Shown here: piece after piece, positions 16,541 to 24,695 of the stretch | How positions within the stretch are numbered: position 1 is the first letter of the stretch | Layout of the letters: each line of letters begins with the position of its first letter | NCBI GenBank assembly: GCA_003563385.1 | Contig: PWRZ01000152.1 | Location: 1-35,300 of the forward strand | DNA from: Syntrophomonadaceae bacterium | GTDB taxonomy: Bacteria; Bacillota; Dethiobacteria; DTU022; UBA8154 | Reading direction: 5' to 3' | Length of the DNA stretch: 35,300 nucleotides | The notes under the pieces: generated by a model | The model's input: only the letters and a program-made list of their open reading frames with translations | Database searches by the model: none | What the model was told of the DNA's origin: nothing | Made by a program: the position numbers and the translations under genes

Positions 16541-16578
16541 GTCCCATCACCCCGGGAATCGACAAAAATGTGCATTGT

Positions 16579-16607
16579 ATTTTAACACGGCGGGGAAGCG
16601 CTGTCAA
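16579..16607 (-). promoter_or_regulatory. Strong hisA promoter overlapping the bshA stop
   Basis: TTGACA (16602-16607) and TAAAAT (16579-16584) are spaced exactly 17 bases apart. The -35 box overlaps the TGA stop of bshA (16604-16606). This splits the bacillithiol genes from hisA-hisF-hisI-ogt, although read-through is possible because I see no terminator between them. Confidence 0.78.
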
Positions 16608-17734
16608 CGAAACTGATGAGGAGAAGAAATGCCCCTGTAAAGCGCCTCGTAACGCGGTATAATTACTTCCGAGGAAAACAGCTTCGCCTTTTCCCTGGAG
16701 TTACGGGCAAATCGTCCGCGCAGGGAATCGTCATCCAGCAGCTCCCTCATCGCTTCGCACAGGGCCCGCCTGTCGCCGACAGGAACGAGGAAGCCGTTCT
16801 GACCGTGATCGACCAGTTCCGGCAGGCCCCCGGTATTTGTTGCTATCACCGGGACGCTGCAGGCCATGGCCTCCAGGGCGGCAAGCCCGAAACTTTCCTT
16901 CTCCGAAGGGAGCACGAAAAGGTCGGCCGCCGAAAAAAGGGGGACCATGTTTTTCCTGATACCGAGAAACCTGACCCTCTCTTTAAGGCCCAGCTTCTCG
17001 GACAGCTCCGCCACCCTGTTTCTTTCCACCCCGTCACCGGCCAGGGCCAGGACAACATCCCTGTTTGTCTCCTGCAAAAGAGCAAAAGCATGCAGCAGGT
17101 CCGGGATTCTCTTTACAGGACGGAAATTGGAAACATGAAGGACGATCTTCTCCCCGCCGGGTGCCAGCTTCAGTCGCAGCTTTTCGCCCCCGCTGCGCCT
17201 GTAAACACCGGTATCAATAAAGTTGTAGATGGTGTGGATCTCCTTCTCAACCCCCAGGATTTCCACTGCCTCCCGGCGCAGGCTTTCGGAGACTGCTGTA
17301 ACAAGGTCGCTTTTTTCCAGGCTGTAGCGGATAACAGGCTGTAGAGATTTATCTCTCCCCCAGATAGTAATATCGGTCCCATGAACGGTGGTGATAATTT
17401 TGACGCTGCGGCCGGCCATCTCCCGGGCCAGAAGTGCGGAAACAGAATTGGGCAGGGCATAGTGGACATGGACGAGGTCCAGCGAGTGCCGCTCGATCAC
17501 CTCCACCAGCCTGGCAGTTATTTCCACTGTAATTAGGGGATGTGGGAAAAGGGGGTATTCTTTCAGCTCGACCTCGTGGTAATGTATCCTGCTGTTCTCA
17601 CTATCCATGCGAAAAGGGACGCGGTAAGATAACACATGTATTTCGTGTCCTCTCCGGGCCAGTTCATTTCCCAGTTCTGCTGCAACCACCCCGCTGCCGC
17701 CGGGCGTGGGAAAACAAACAATTGCTACTTTCAA
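16604..17734 (-). CDS. bshA: N-acetyl-alpha-D-glucosaminyl L-malate synthase (BshA)
   Basis: BshA joins UDP-GlcNAc and L-malate in the first step of bacillithiol synthesis. The 376-residue GT4 (GT-B fold) enzyme matches Bacillus BshA along its length: CFPTPGGSGVVAAELG near the start, HVHYALPNSVSALLA, TTVHGTDIT, IHTIYNFID, LHVSNFRPVKR, and the sugar-nucleotide site EKESFGLAALEAMACSVPV. These segments separate it from generic group 1 glycosyltransferases. The start codon is TTG, eight bases after the bshB1 stop triplet begins, with no strong ribosome site, so translation is probably coupled. Confidence 0.93.
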   Translation of the reverse strand: MKVAIVCFPTPGGSGVVAAELGNELARRGHEIHVLSYRVPFRMDSENSRIHYHEVELKEYPLFPHPLITVEITARLVEVIERHSLDLVHVHYALPNSVSALLAREMAGRSVKIITTVHGTDITIWGRDKSLQPVIRYSLEKSDLVTAVSESLRREAVEILGVEKEIHTIYNFIDTGVYRRSGGEKLRLKLAPGGEKIVLHVSNFRPVKRIPDLLHAFALLQETNRDVVLALAGDGVERNRVAELSEKLGLKERVRFLGIRKNMVPLFSAADLFVLPSEKESFGLAALEAMACSVPVIATNTGGLPELVDHGQNGFLVPVGDRRALCEAMRELLDDDSLRGRFARNSREKAKLFSSEVIIPRYEALYRGISSPHQFR

Positions 17735-17737
17735 CTG

Positions 17738-18448
17738 TCATTCACCACTCCATTTTATAAGATCGCTCACCGCGGGCCTTTCGTTTACCAGCAGGCCTTC
17801 ACCCCACTGCACCCCGATCAGGGAACCGAAGTAGCTGTCCCGGCTGCGTATATAGTGCAGGAAGAAGGGGTCATTCACAAGTGTCTGCGCCTTGTCCCTG
17901 CTGTGGTGAAAAAACTGGGTCCGGTGAGCCCTGATCGCTTCCTCTTTTTGTTTATGGACGGCGGAAACATCGACAATTATGTCGGGGGGCTGCTCCGTGG
18001 AAAGCAGGTAGAAATACAGTTTTTGCGGCCTGAACGGCTCCCCGTCAACCGGCAGGCGCTTCAGCCCGGACAGGTAGGCGGCCCTCCTGACAAGCTCTCC
18101 ACAGGTACTGTGGTCCGGGTGGCGGTCATCCCTGAAAAAAGGGGCCAGGACAATCCTGGGCCTTAACGAGCGCAGCGCGGCGATCACTTCATATAGGCTT
18201 TCGCTGTTTACAAAAAGGTGTGCGTCGGGCAGGTGCAGGCAGCGCCGCAGTGCACATTTCAATATTTTTGCCGCTTCGGCGGCCTCCAGCTGCCTTTCTT
18301 CCACCGTGCCGTTGCTGGCCATTTCCCCGGCCGTCAGATCAACGATCCCGCAGCTGTAACCGAGTACAGAGTGCGCGGCCAGGATACCGCCGGCCCCGAT
18401 TTCAACGTCGTCCGGATGCGCTCCAAAAACGAGGAGGTCAACTGTCAT
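17738..18448 (-). CDS. bshB1: GlcNAc-Mal deacetylase (BshB1)
   Basis: BshB1 removes the acetyl group from GlcNAc-malate in the second bacillithiol step. It belongs to the zinc-dependent PIG-L/LmbE family. The metal and catalytic residues are in GAHPDDVEIG (H11, D13, D14) and HPDHST (about 109-114). The C-terminal SYFGSLIGVQWGEGL segment is typical of BshB1 rather than of other LmbE proteins. Length (236 residues) is normal. It overlaps bshC by 11 bases and bshA follows directly. Confidence 0.93.
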   Translation of the reverse strand: MTVDLLVFGAHPDDVEIGAGGILAAHSVLGYSCGIVDLTAGEMASNGTVEERQLEAAEAAKILKCALRRCLHLPDAHLFVNSESLYEVIAALRSLRPRIVLAPFFRDDRHPDHSTCGELVRRAAYLSGLKRLPVDGEPFRPQKLYFYLLSTEQPPDIIVDVSAVHKQKEEAIRAHRTQFFHHSRDKAQTLVNDPFFLHYIRSRDSYFGSLIGVQWGEGLLVNERPAVSDLIKWSGE

Positions 18449-19886
18449 TTAATTCACCGTTCCCCCACTGGCAAATATAATGGCCGGCAGCTAAAGGAAA
18501 CTCTTCACAAAAACGATGCCAGAAAGTGAAACCGTAACTGATAATATATGAAAATATATTGAAAACCCTTTCCTGGGGCCTGGACCGGGGCCAGAGGTTT
18601 TCACGGACTATATTTCCAGGTACAAGCTTCCTGCCGCGGGGGCTGTTTCTCTCTTCATTTTGGGAACAGCGCCTCATTGCCTCCTCTGCGCTCAAATTAT
18701 ACTTCTGCAGGAGCCTTCCTATTTCCGGCTCCACCAGGGTGGCACCAACCCGCGGGTATAAAGGAGGCATTTCCTGGCCAAAGATTTCATAGACACCTCT
18801 TACCTGGGCGAAGTAGGCCAGCTCATGAGGCCCGGGTACGTAAGAAAGGGTGGGGAAAAGGCTGTCTTGAAAAAGCGGCCTCAGCAGAACATTGGGGCTG
18901 AAAAGGTGCGGTTCTTCCCTTATAAGCCCAAGCAGTTCCTTTTTTGATAAAGACAACTCCCCTTTTGCAGTGAAAAACATATCACCGTCCCTGTAGAGGG
19001 CACATCGCCTTCCTTTCCAGACTATCATGATAAATGACTCCTGTCCAGTCCTCTCTACCTGCAGTGGGAACCCGGCCGCTTTTATTTTCTCTTCTTCCCG
19101 GCTGATAAGGGAGTGAATAAGAGCCCCCTCTTCGACCACCTTGAGAAGCATTTCAGTATAGAGGCCTTCTGCGGAAGCGCGCAAAGGATCGAAAAAAACC
19201 AGTCCCAGGCTGCTGAAAAGAGGGGACATCACATTTATAAACCATTCGCACAAGTTCCCGGACAGCAGCGCCTTCTCTTTGAGCAGGGACATCAACGCGG
19301 CCTTATGTTCACCTTCCGGGGCGAGCTGTTCAAAGCGCTCCAAAAGCTTCTCCAAGGCCCTGGGCCTCAGCTTGATCCTGCCTGCAGGGGGCCCGAAATA
19401 AGGAACGGACAGGCGCACCCTTCTCGCTTCCCCCCCACGCGGCATGGCCGGAACAAATATCCTGGTCATTTCAAATATGTTATGATCTTCGCCGGCTACC
19501 CAAAAAAGAGGCTGCACAGGCCTCCCGAGCACTCTTTCCATCTCACGCGCCAGCTTGATCACCGTTAAGGCCTTGTAAACCACATAAAGCGGCCCTCCCA
19601 GTACACTCGGCTGCTGCCCGGTGATAACAAAAACTGTCTCCTTCCCGGCTATTTTATCCTCCAGTGCCCGGCGGCCATTTTCATCCGGAAAGCGGTTTAT
19701 CTCACGAACTATATTCCGCGGCGCCCGGGAAAAAGAGAGCCCTTCCAGGTGCCTGTTTCTCCGAATAAAAGTATTATTGTCAGCAAAATCTCCGCTATAA
19801 AAATCAACAACCCCCTCATCTCTCTGCAAGTAACGATAAAAAAGAGGGGGATAAAGAAACTGCAGATCGACTACAGGTCTAAACAT
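18438..19886 (-). CDS. bshC: Bacillithiol synthase BshC with a shortened linker
   Basis: BshC is the putative cysteine-adding enzyme that finishes bacillithiol. The family core is clear: VITGQQPSVLGGPLY (about 87-101), FWVAGEDHNIFE (128-139), FFDPLR (231-236), YVPGPHELAYFAQV (349-362) and the C-terminal RPQERVFN (436-443). At 482 residues it is about 55-60 shorter than Bacillus BshC (about 539). The loss lies between EEAMRR (401-406) and the LWPRSRPQERVFN end, where other members have a long coiled-coil arm. The reading frame is intact, so this is a compact form rather than a broken gene. An ATG with GGGAGAG upstream starts it. Confidence 0.9.
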   Translation of the reverse strand: MFRPVVDLQFLYPPLFYRYLQRDEGVVDFYSGDFADNNTFIRRNRHLEGLSFSRAPRNIVREINRFPDENGRRALEDKIAGKETVFVITGQQPSVLGGPLYVVYKALTVIKLAREMERVLGRPVQPLFWVAGEDHNIFEMTRIFVPAMPRGGEARRVRLSVPYFGPPAGRIKLRPRALEKLLERFEQLAPEGEHKAALMSLLKEKALLSGNLCEWFINVMSPLFSSLGLVFFDPLRASAEGLYTEMLLKVVEEGALIHSLISREEEKIKAAGFPLQVERTGQESFIMIVWKGRRCALYRDGDMFFTAKGELSLSKKELLGLIREEPHLFSPNVLLRPLFQDSLFPTLSYVPGPHELAYFAQVRGVYEIFGQEMPPLYPRVGATLVEPEIGRLLQKYNLSAEEAMRRCSQNEERNSPRGRKLVPGNIVRENLWPRSRPQERVFNIFSYIISYGFTFWHRFCEEFPLAAGHYICQWGNGELNDS

Positions 19887-19917
19887 GCTCTACTCTCCCA
19901 CGCCTTTCCGGTTGCAG

Positions 19918-20553
19918 TTAAAATTTCTCGTAAAACTTTAAAAACAGGGGAACCGGGTCACCCGCTGCCAGGGAAATCCAGTATATGTAGTTGTCCTTAC
20001 TGTAGTAGTAATTATTAAAATTGAGACCTTCCACGTGGTGCACCTCTACGTTCTGCAGAAAAAAAGAGCCGCATGGTGTAAAAGTCTCGCTCTCCTTGAT
20101 ATAGCTGTTAATTATATCGACATGCTGCCGGGCCTTACAGGCACTCTCCAGCTTTAGTATCCATACAATCCCCTGTGCATCACCGCTGCTGTAATACGGT
20201 ACAAACGCTTTCCTGATCGGCGCTTCGGCCCCAAAAATCTTGCGGGAATGTTCCAGTGCCTCTTCCCCGGTTAACAGCTTATCCATGTGCAGGTCATCCA
20301 CCCGGGAGGGTAGTTGAAGGTCGCCGGTTTGTTCATCGATTCGGGGACCGACCAGGGTATCACCCATAAACATATCTCCACCACCCCATGCAGCCTCTTC
20401 TTTCTGATCAGCAGAAAACTTCGGGGCCGCGGGGGAATAGCTGACTGCTTCCCATAACATACCCCGCGATATCGCGTAGTACTGGCCCAGTAGAAACCCC
20501 AGCCCCACCAGGAGCAAAGACATGAAAACAGTGCAAACAGTTTGTCTCTGCAA
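19918..20553 (-). CDS. Unrecognised membrane-anchored extracytoplasmic protein
   Basis: I do not recognise this family. The 211-residue product has one N-terminal hydrophobic helix (about residues 7-25), then a linker rich in small and acidic residues (about 40-90), and a folded-looking domain from about 95 to the end with many aromatics (NYYYSKDNYIYW at 181-192). It should sit on the outer face of the membrane. Two cysteines, C139 and C161, lie in the outer domain. The start is TTG (20551-20553), with GGGAGGGG six bases upstream. It is the first gene of the bsh unit, 31 bases before bshC, which suggests but does not prove a link to thiol metabolism. It could also be an unrelated envelope protein. 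Confidence 0.7.
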   Translation of the reverse strand: MQRQTVCTVFMSLLLVGLGFLLGQYYAISRGMLWEAVSYSPAAPKFSADQKEEAAWGGGDMFMGDTLVGPRIDEQTGDLQLPSRVDDLHMDKLLTGEEALEHSRKIFGAEAPIRKAFVPYYSSGDAQGIVWILKLESACKARQHVDIINSYIKESETFTPCGSFFLQNVEVHHVEGLNFNNYYYSKDNYIYWISLAAGDPVPLFLKFYEKF

Positions 20554-20754
20554 GAGAGACCCCTCCCAAGCTTTCCGCAGCTCTAAACATCAAAATACGG
20601 GCATCTTAACATTATTCTGCTTTTATAAATAAAACCCTTTTAATTTAGCATAATTTTCTTACCTGTTAAACAATTTGAGCTCACGCCAATATTGATACTC
20701 CATCTACCGCTGCGCCACGGGGACAAAAAGAATCTGTTTTTGCCTCCACTTCCA
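20554..20754 (-). promoter_or_regulatory. Spacer before the bsh unit, possible promoter
   Basis: This AT-rich spacer separates aroA from the bsh genes. The best promoter candidate is TTAACA (20664-20669), 16 bases, TAAATT (20642-20647). Other A/T-rich matches are almost as good. I see no riboswitch and no clear intrinsic terminator for aroA. A short stretch near 20704-20718 resembles a tRNA D-arm by sequence only. Confidence 0.35.
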
Positions 20755-22050
20755 TCAACAGCTCAACTGGTCGAGCATCTCAAAAAAACCGGGGAAAGAA
20801 ACGGGAACGGCATCAACCCCTTCTATAACTGTCTCACCCCGCGCATAGAGAGCGGCAACAGCCAGGGCCATGGCAATGCGGTGGTCCCCGTGGCTCTGGC
20901 AGCGGGCCCCGCAAACATGGGCACCGCCCTGGATAACCAGGCCGTCGGGCATCTCCTTTATTTTCCCGCCCATCTTTCCCAACTCCGAGCTCAATGCCTG
21001 CAGGCGGTCTGTTTCTTTAACGCGAAGCTCGCCGGCTCCCCTGATAACAGTTTCACCTTCGGCAAAGAGGGCCGCCACGGCCAGAACCGGTATCTCGTCT
21101 ACCAGGCTGGGGATCACTTCTGCGGTAATCTCCACCCCTTTTAAAGGAACGCCTCCCTTGACATAAAGATCGGCAACCGGTTCCAGGTTGTATTCCCTTT
21201 GATTGAATATCTCTACCCTGGCTCCCATCTGCAGCAGTATATTTAGTATTCCAGTCCTGGTTGGATTAATGCCCACTTCTTCAATTACAAGCTCCCCGCC
21301 GTGGGAAAGGGCGGCCGCTACGAGAAAAAAAGCGGCCGATGAGATGTCCCCGGGGACCCTGATGCTTTCTGCGGCCATCCTAAAGGGATTTTCAATGACC
21401 ACTTTTCCTTCTCTTTCCCGGGATATCCGCGCCCCCAGGTAGAGAAGCATCCTCTCGGTGTGATCACGGGATGGTATGTCTTCGGCAATCACGGTATTGC
21501 CTTGCGTGTAGAGGGAAGCCAGCAGTATGGCCGATTTTACCTGCGCACTGGCAACAGGCATAACATAGTGAAGGGGCTTTAACTTTGTTCCACGCACGCT
21601 GAAGGGGAGCAGTGTACCACCGGCACGGCCGTCAATTTGAGCGCCCATCATCTTTAAGGGCTCGCTGACCCTTCCCATGGGCCTTTTCCTTAGAGAGCGG
21701 TCACCGGTAAGCACAGTAAAAATGGGTTGCCCGGCAAGCACCCCCAAGAGAAGGCGAGCCGTAGTCCCGGAATTTCCGGCATCGAGAATATCACCCGGCT
21801 CTATATAATTATGCAGCCCCACCCCTTTTAAAATTACTTTCTGTCCCCCCTTGTCCTCTGCAATATCCACACCAAGACTTTTCAGGCAGTGAAGGGTCGA
21901 AAGGGGATCATCCGCTTTAAGCAGCCCTTCTATCTCCACTGTACCTTCGACGAGAGAAGACAGTATCAAAGCGCGGTGGGAAATGGATTTGTCACCCGGC
22001 ACTTTGACCTGCCCCTTGAAGCCCCCCCTGGGCTCGATAGTGATATCCAT
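20755..22050 (-). CDS. aroA: 3-Phosphoshikimate 1-carboxyvinyltransferase (EPSP synthase)
   Basis: AroA transfers the enolpyruvyl group of PEP to shikimate 3-phosphate. The 431-residue protein has KVPGDKSISHRALI near residue 15-28, DAGNSGTTARLL (about 90-101), the RKRPMGR segment, the SAQVKSAILLASLY region, and VKETDRLQAL plus DHRIAMALAVAALY near the C-terminus. All substrate-binding signatures are intact. Third gene of the tyrosine T-box unit, 106 bases after tyrA, with AAGGAGGGG upstream of its ATG. Glyphosate class was not assessed. Confidence 0.96.
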   Translation of the reverse strand: MDITIEPRGGFKGQVKVPGDKSISHRALILSSLVEGTVEIEGLLKADDPLSTLHCLKSLGVDIAEDKGGQKVILKGVGLHNYIEPGDILDAGNSGTTARLLLGVLAGQPIFTVLTGDRSLRKRPMGRVSEPLKMMGAQIDGRAGGTLLPFSVRGTKLKPLHYVMPVASAQVKSAILLASLYTQGNTVIAEDIPSRDHTERMLLYLGARISREREGKVVIENPFRMAAESIRVPGDISSAAFFLVAAALSHGGELVIEEVGINPTRTGILNILLQMGARVEIFNQREYNLEPVADLYVKGGVPLKGVEITAEVIPSLVDEIPVLAVAALFAEGETVIRGAGELRVKETDRLQALSSELGKMGGKIKEMPDGLVIQGGAHVCGARCQSHGDHRIAMALAVAALYARGETVIEGVDAVPVSFPGFFEMLDQLSC

Positions 22051-22156
22051 TATTGCGGCCCCTCCTTATCCTTAATAGATCCGTCGCCAGGCGGCCTTCC
22101 GTTTCGCCGCAACTCTCCGGCCCCGTCCGTCAAGCCGCCGGCAGCATACTCCCCGT

Positions 22157-23275
22157 TCAGCCCCTTTTCCAGGCGCGGTATCCCCTGGCGGTGAGTATCT
22201 CCAGGGCCTTTTCCCTTTCGGCAGGGCTGCTGAACCCTATCCGTATGCTCCCGCCTTCTTCTTCCCGGACCCTCAGAATCTCGATCTCGCTTATGTTTAA
22301 CCCCGCTTCGCCAACGAGGGAAGCCACTTTCCCGAGCACACCGGGGACATCAGCTATCAGGATTATGAGCTCGTACACCTCCGGGAGGAATCCCCGGCCA
22401 CGGTAAGGGATGGAGCGCCTGAACCGGGCCGCCTGGCGGAGATTGTCCTTGGCCCTATTTTCATCTCCGCGCTCAATTGTATCCACCAGCAACTCTATCT
22501 CCCGCAAGAGCTTCTCCAGGGAGGCCCGCAGGTGCTCTTTATTGCTGACAAAAATATCGTACCAAACGGATGGTTCGCCCATGGTAATGCGGGTAGTGTC
22601 CCTGAAACCTCCCCCGGCCAGTGTCAGGAGCAGCTCTTCTTTCTCGCCGCAGTTTTTGACTGCGTTAACCAGGGCCACGGCGGCAAGGTGGGGGAGGTGG
22701 CTGACAAGGGCCACCAGCCTGTCATGTTCATCCGGTTCGAGCACCACGGGGATCGCTTTCATGGACAGGATTGCTTTGCGCAGGGTTTCCACGGCCCGGT
22801 GGGGTGTATTTTCCGTCGGTGTAAGGACATAGATGGCGTTTTCCAGCAGCAGGGGGTCCGCAGCCGTTATCCCGGACCGCTCCGAGCCGGCCATGGGATG
22901 TCCGCCCAGCCCCATCACTCCGAAAGGCAAAACTGCATCCATAACCTGCACAATTTCCCTCTTGCTGCTGCCCACGTCGGTAACTATTGCCCCCTCGCTC
23001 AGCAGTGGGGCTATTTTCTTAAGCAGCGATATCGTTTCCCTTATAGGCAGGGAAAGAACTACCAGATCGGCACCTTCAAGGGCCTCATCCAACGGGGCCG
23101 TCCTGTCCACCGCTCCCCTCTCCCGGGCTTCGCTCATGGCCCGACTGTCAATGTCATACCCCCACCGCTCAGCGGAGATGGCGTACCGGCCCAGGGCCAT
23201 GCCCAGTGAGCCTCCCATCAGCCCCAGTCCAATGATGCAGCTCTTTTTAAACAGCGGGCTGCAGGGATCGGTCAA
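22157..23275 (-). CDS. tyrA: Prephenate dehydrogenase with ACT domain
   Basis: TyrA oxidises prephenate to 4-hydroxyphenylpyruvate, the committed step to tyrosine. The NAD-binding IGLGLMGGSLGMAL motif is at about 15-28. The dehydrogenase signature GLGGHPMAGSERSG follows at about 120-135. The C-terminal 75 residues (about 296-372) form an ACT domain, a usual site of feedback by the amino acid. The TTG start (23273-23275) lies 29 bases inside the end of aroF, so translation is probably coupled. Context with a tyrosine T-box and an ACT domain suggests control by tyrosine at both RNA and protein level. Confidence 0.95.
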   Translation of the reverse strand: MTDPCSPLFKKSCIIGLGLMGGSLGMALGRYAISAERWGYDIDSRAMSEARERGAVDRTAPLDEALEGADLVVLSLPIRETISLLKKIAPLLSEGAIVTDVGSSKREIVQVMDAVLPFGVMGLGGHPMAGSERSGITAADPLLLENAIYVLTPTENTPHRAVETLRKAILSMKAIPVVLEPDEHDRLVALVSHLPHLAAVALVNAVKNCGEKEELLLTLAGGGFRDTTRITMGEPSVWYDIFVSNKEHLRASLEKLLREIELLVDTIERGDENRAKDNLRQAARFRRSIPYRGRGFLPEVYELIILIADVPGVLGKVASLVGEAGLNISEIEILRVREEEGGSIRIGFSSPAEREKALEILTARGYRAWKRG

Positions 23276-24272
23276 TGCTCTGCGCCACCTTTTCCACCAG
23301 TTCGATCATCTGCTGAAACTTTTCCGGCGTCAGCGACTGTGCGCCGTCCGAAAGGGCTTCCGTGGGACGCGGGTGCACCTCCACCAGCAGGCCGTCGGCA
23401 CCGGCAGCCACCGCGGCAAGGCTCATCGGCGCCACCCAGCGCCAGTTCCCGGTGCCGTGGCTGGGGTCCACAAATACAGGGAGGTGGCTGAGCTCTTTTG
23501 CTATGGGAACGGCGCTTATATCGAGGGTATTGCGGGTATAGGTTTCAAACGTCCTGATCCCTCTCTCGCAAAGGATGACCATGGAATTACCGCCGCTGAC
23601 GATATACTCCGCCGCCATCAACCACTCCTCTATAGTAGCGGACATCCCCCTTTTAACAAGAACGGGCCTGTCAATAAAACCGAGCTCCCGCAGCAGTTTG
23701 AAATTCTGCATGTTGCGGGTGCCTACCTGGACAATATCGGCATATTGGGCGACAACTTCCACGGAGTGCTGGTCCAGGACTTCGGTGATAAAAGGCATAC
23801 CCGTCTTTTCGCGGGCCTCGGCCATGATCTTCAGCCCCTCTTCTTCCAGCCCCTGGAAGCTGTACGGAGAAGTGCGCGGCTTGTAGGCACCGCCTCTTAA
23901 AATTTGGGCGCCCGCTTTTTTGACCGCCTCGGCGGCCTCCAGGTAGGCATCTCTTCCTTCCACCGCGCAGGGGCCGGCCATGAGCACAACCCCCTGGCCC
24001 CCTATTTCCACTCCACCGACATTGAAAGATGTCCTTTCCTGCTTGAATTCCCTGCTCACCATCTTAAACGGCTGTGATATAATCACTACCTTCTCCACGG
24101 AAGGCATAACCTGCAGGGCGTCCCTGGCGTCCTCCTTGGGAGCCCCTATAGCACCGATAATGGTGCGGTTTTCCCCTGTAGAGCGGTGCACGCCAAATCC
24201 AAGGTTCTTCAGCCTTTTTTCAACCTCCTCGATCTCCTCTTTGCTGACGCCTGGATTCATGACCACAATCAA
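23247..24272 (-). CDS. aroF: 3-Deoxy-7-phosphoheptulonate (DAHP) synthase, type I-beta
   Basis: AroF condenses PEP and erythrose 4-phosphate in the first shikimate step. From the TTG at 24270-24272 (AGGAGG nine bases upstream) the product is 341 residues and begins LIVVMNPGVSKEEIE. This is a small ferredoxin-like regulatory domain (about 1-70), as in Thermotoga DAHP synthase, where it mediates inhibition by aromatic amino acids. The barrel follows with MAGPCAVE, RGGAYKPRTSPYSFQG, KRG and DPSHGTG. There is no fused chorismate mutase. A longer frame runs 32 codons upstream through the T-box terminator and should be ignored. Confidence 0.95.
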   Translation of the reverse strand: MIVVMNPGVSKEEIEEVEKRLKNLGFGVHRSTGENRTIIGAIGAPKEDARDALQVMPSVEKVVIISQPFKMVSREFKQERTSFNVGGVEIGGQGVVLMAGPCAVEGRDAYLEAAEAVKKAGAQILRGGAYKPRTSPYSFQGLEEEGLKIMAEAREKTGMPFITEVLDQHSVEVVAQYADIVQVGTRNMQNFKLLRELGFIDRPVLVKRGMSATIEEWLMAAEYIVSGGNSMVILCERGIRTFETYTRNTLDISAVPIAKELSHLPVFVDPSHGTGNWRWVAPMSLAAVAAGADGLLVEVHPRPTEALSDGAQSLTPEKFQQMIELVEKVAQSIDRSLQPAV

Positions 24273-24314
24273 TGATCTTCTCCTCCTTGTTGCAGTAATA
24301 TTTTGCTGCCAGCC

Positions 24315-24630
24315 AAAAAAAGCTTCCATCCCTGCAGGGACGGAAGCTCCAGCTTCTCGCGGTACCACCCTAATTGAGCCTCAGCCCGAGGCCCCTCTCT
24401 TTAAGAAGGCACTGACCGGTTTTCCGGTCCGATACCCCCTCCCTTTTAACAGCGGGAGCTCCTGTCAAAGCCTACTGGCCCGCTTTAATAAAAGCGCGCT
24501 TTCGGTTTGCTTCTCCGGGGTGTATTTGGCCGGCTGAGGACACCGGGTTTCAGCAACCCCCGGCTCTCTGCAGTCCTTACAGACCGGTTACTCATCCCCT
24601 TCATAGACTTTACCCTCTTACCTGTTAGCT
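24315..24630 (-). promoter_or_regulatory. T-box riboswitch, tyrosine specifier, before aroF-tyrA-aroA
   Basis: The T-box sequence AGGGTGGTACCGCG (24358-24371, minus) with UGGU for the tRNA end is diagnostic. Stem I carries AGTA and AGAGAG-CCGGG segments and a GCTGAAACCCGG distal part (about 24543-24571). In the specifier loop the message reads AAA-UAC-ACC, which puts UAC (24522-24524), a tyrosine codon, in the reading position. The terminator is a near-perfect 14-bp hairpin (24321-24348) followed by seven T on the minus strand (24315-24321). Uncharged tRNA-Tyr should stabilise the antiterminator and turn on the three genes. This fills the 423-bp gap between lysC and aroF. Confidence 0.9.
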
Positions 24631-24633
24631 GAT

Positions 24634-24663
24634 ATTTTACACTCTCCGCTGCACTGGTGTCAA
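24634..24663 (-). promoter_or_regulatory. Promoter of the aroF T-box transcript
   Basis: TTGACA (24658-24663) and TAAAAT (24634-24639) are 18 bases apart on the minus strand. Transcription should begin near 24627, a few tens of bases before stem I of the T-box. Confidence 0.78.
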
Positions 24664-24695
24664 GAACGTTTTACAGCCGCTGCCTGCTCCATGCT

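Noticed and set aside
20704-20718. tRNA-like D-arm sequence on the minus strand
   Set aside because: GGCGCAGCGGTAG matches a D-arm, but there is no acceptor pairing, anticodon arm or T-arm nearby.
24273-24368. N-terminal extension of DAHP synthase
   Set aside because: The frame passes through the T-box terminator, which must be non-coding.
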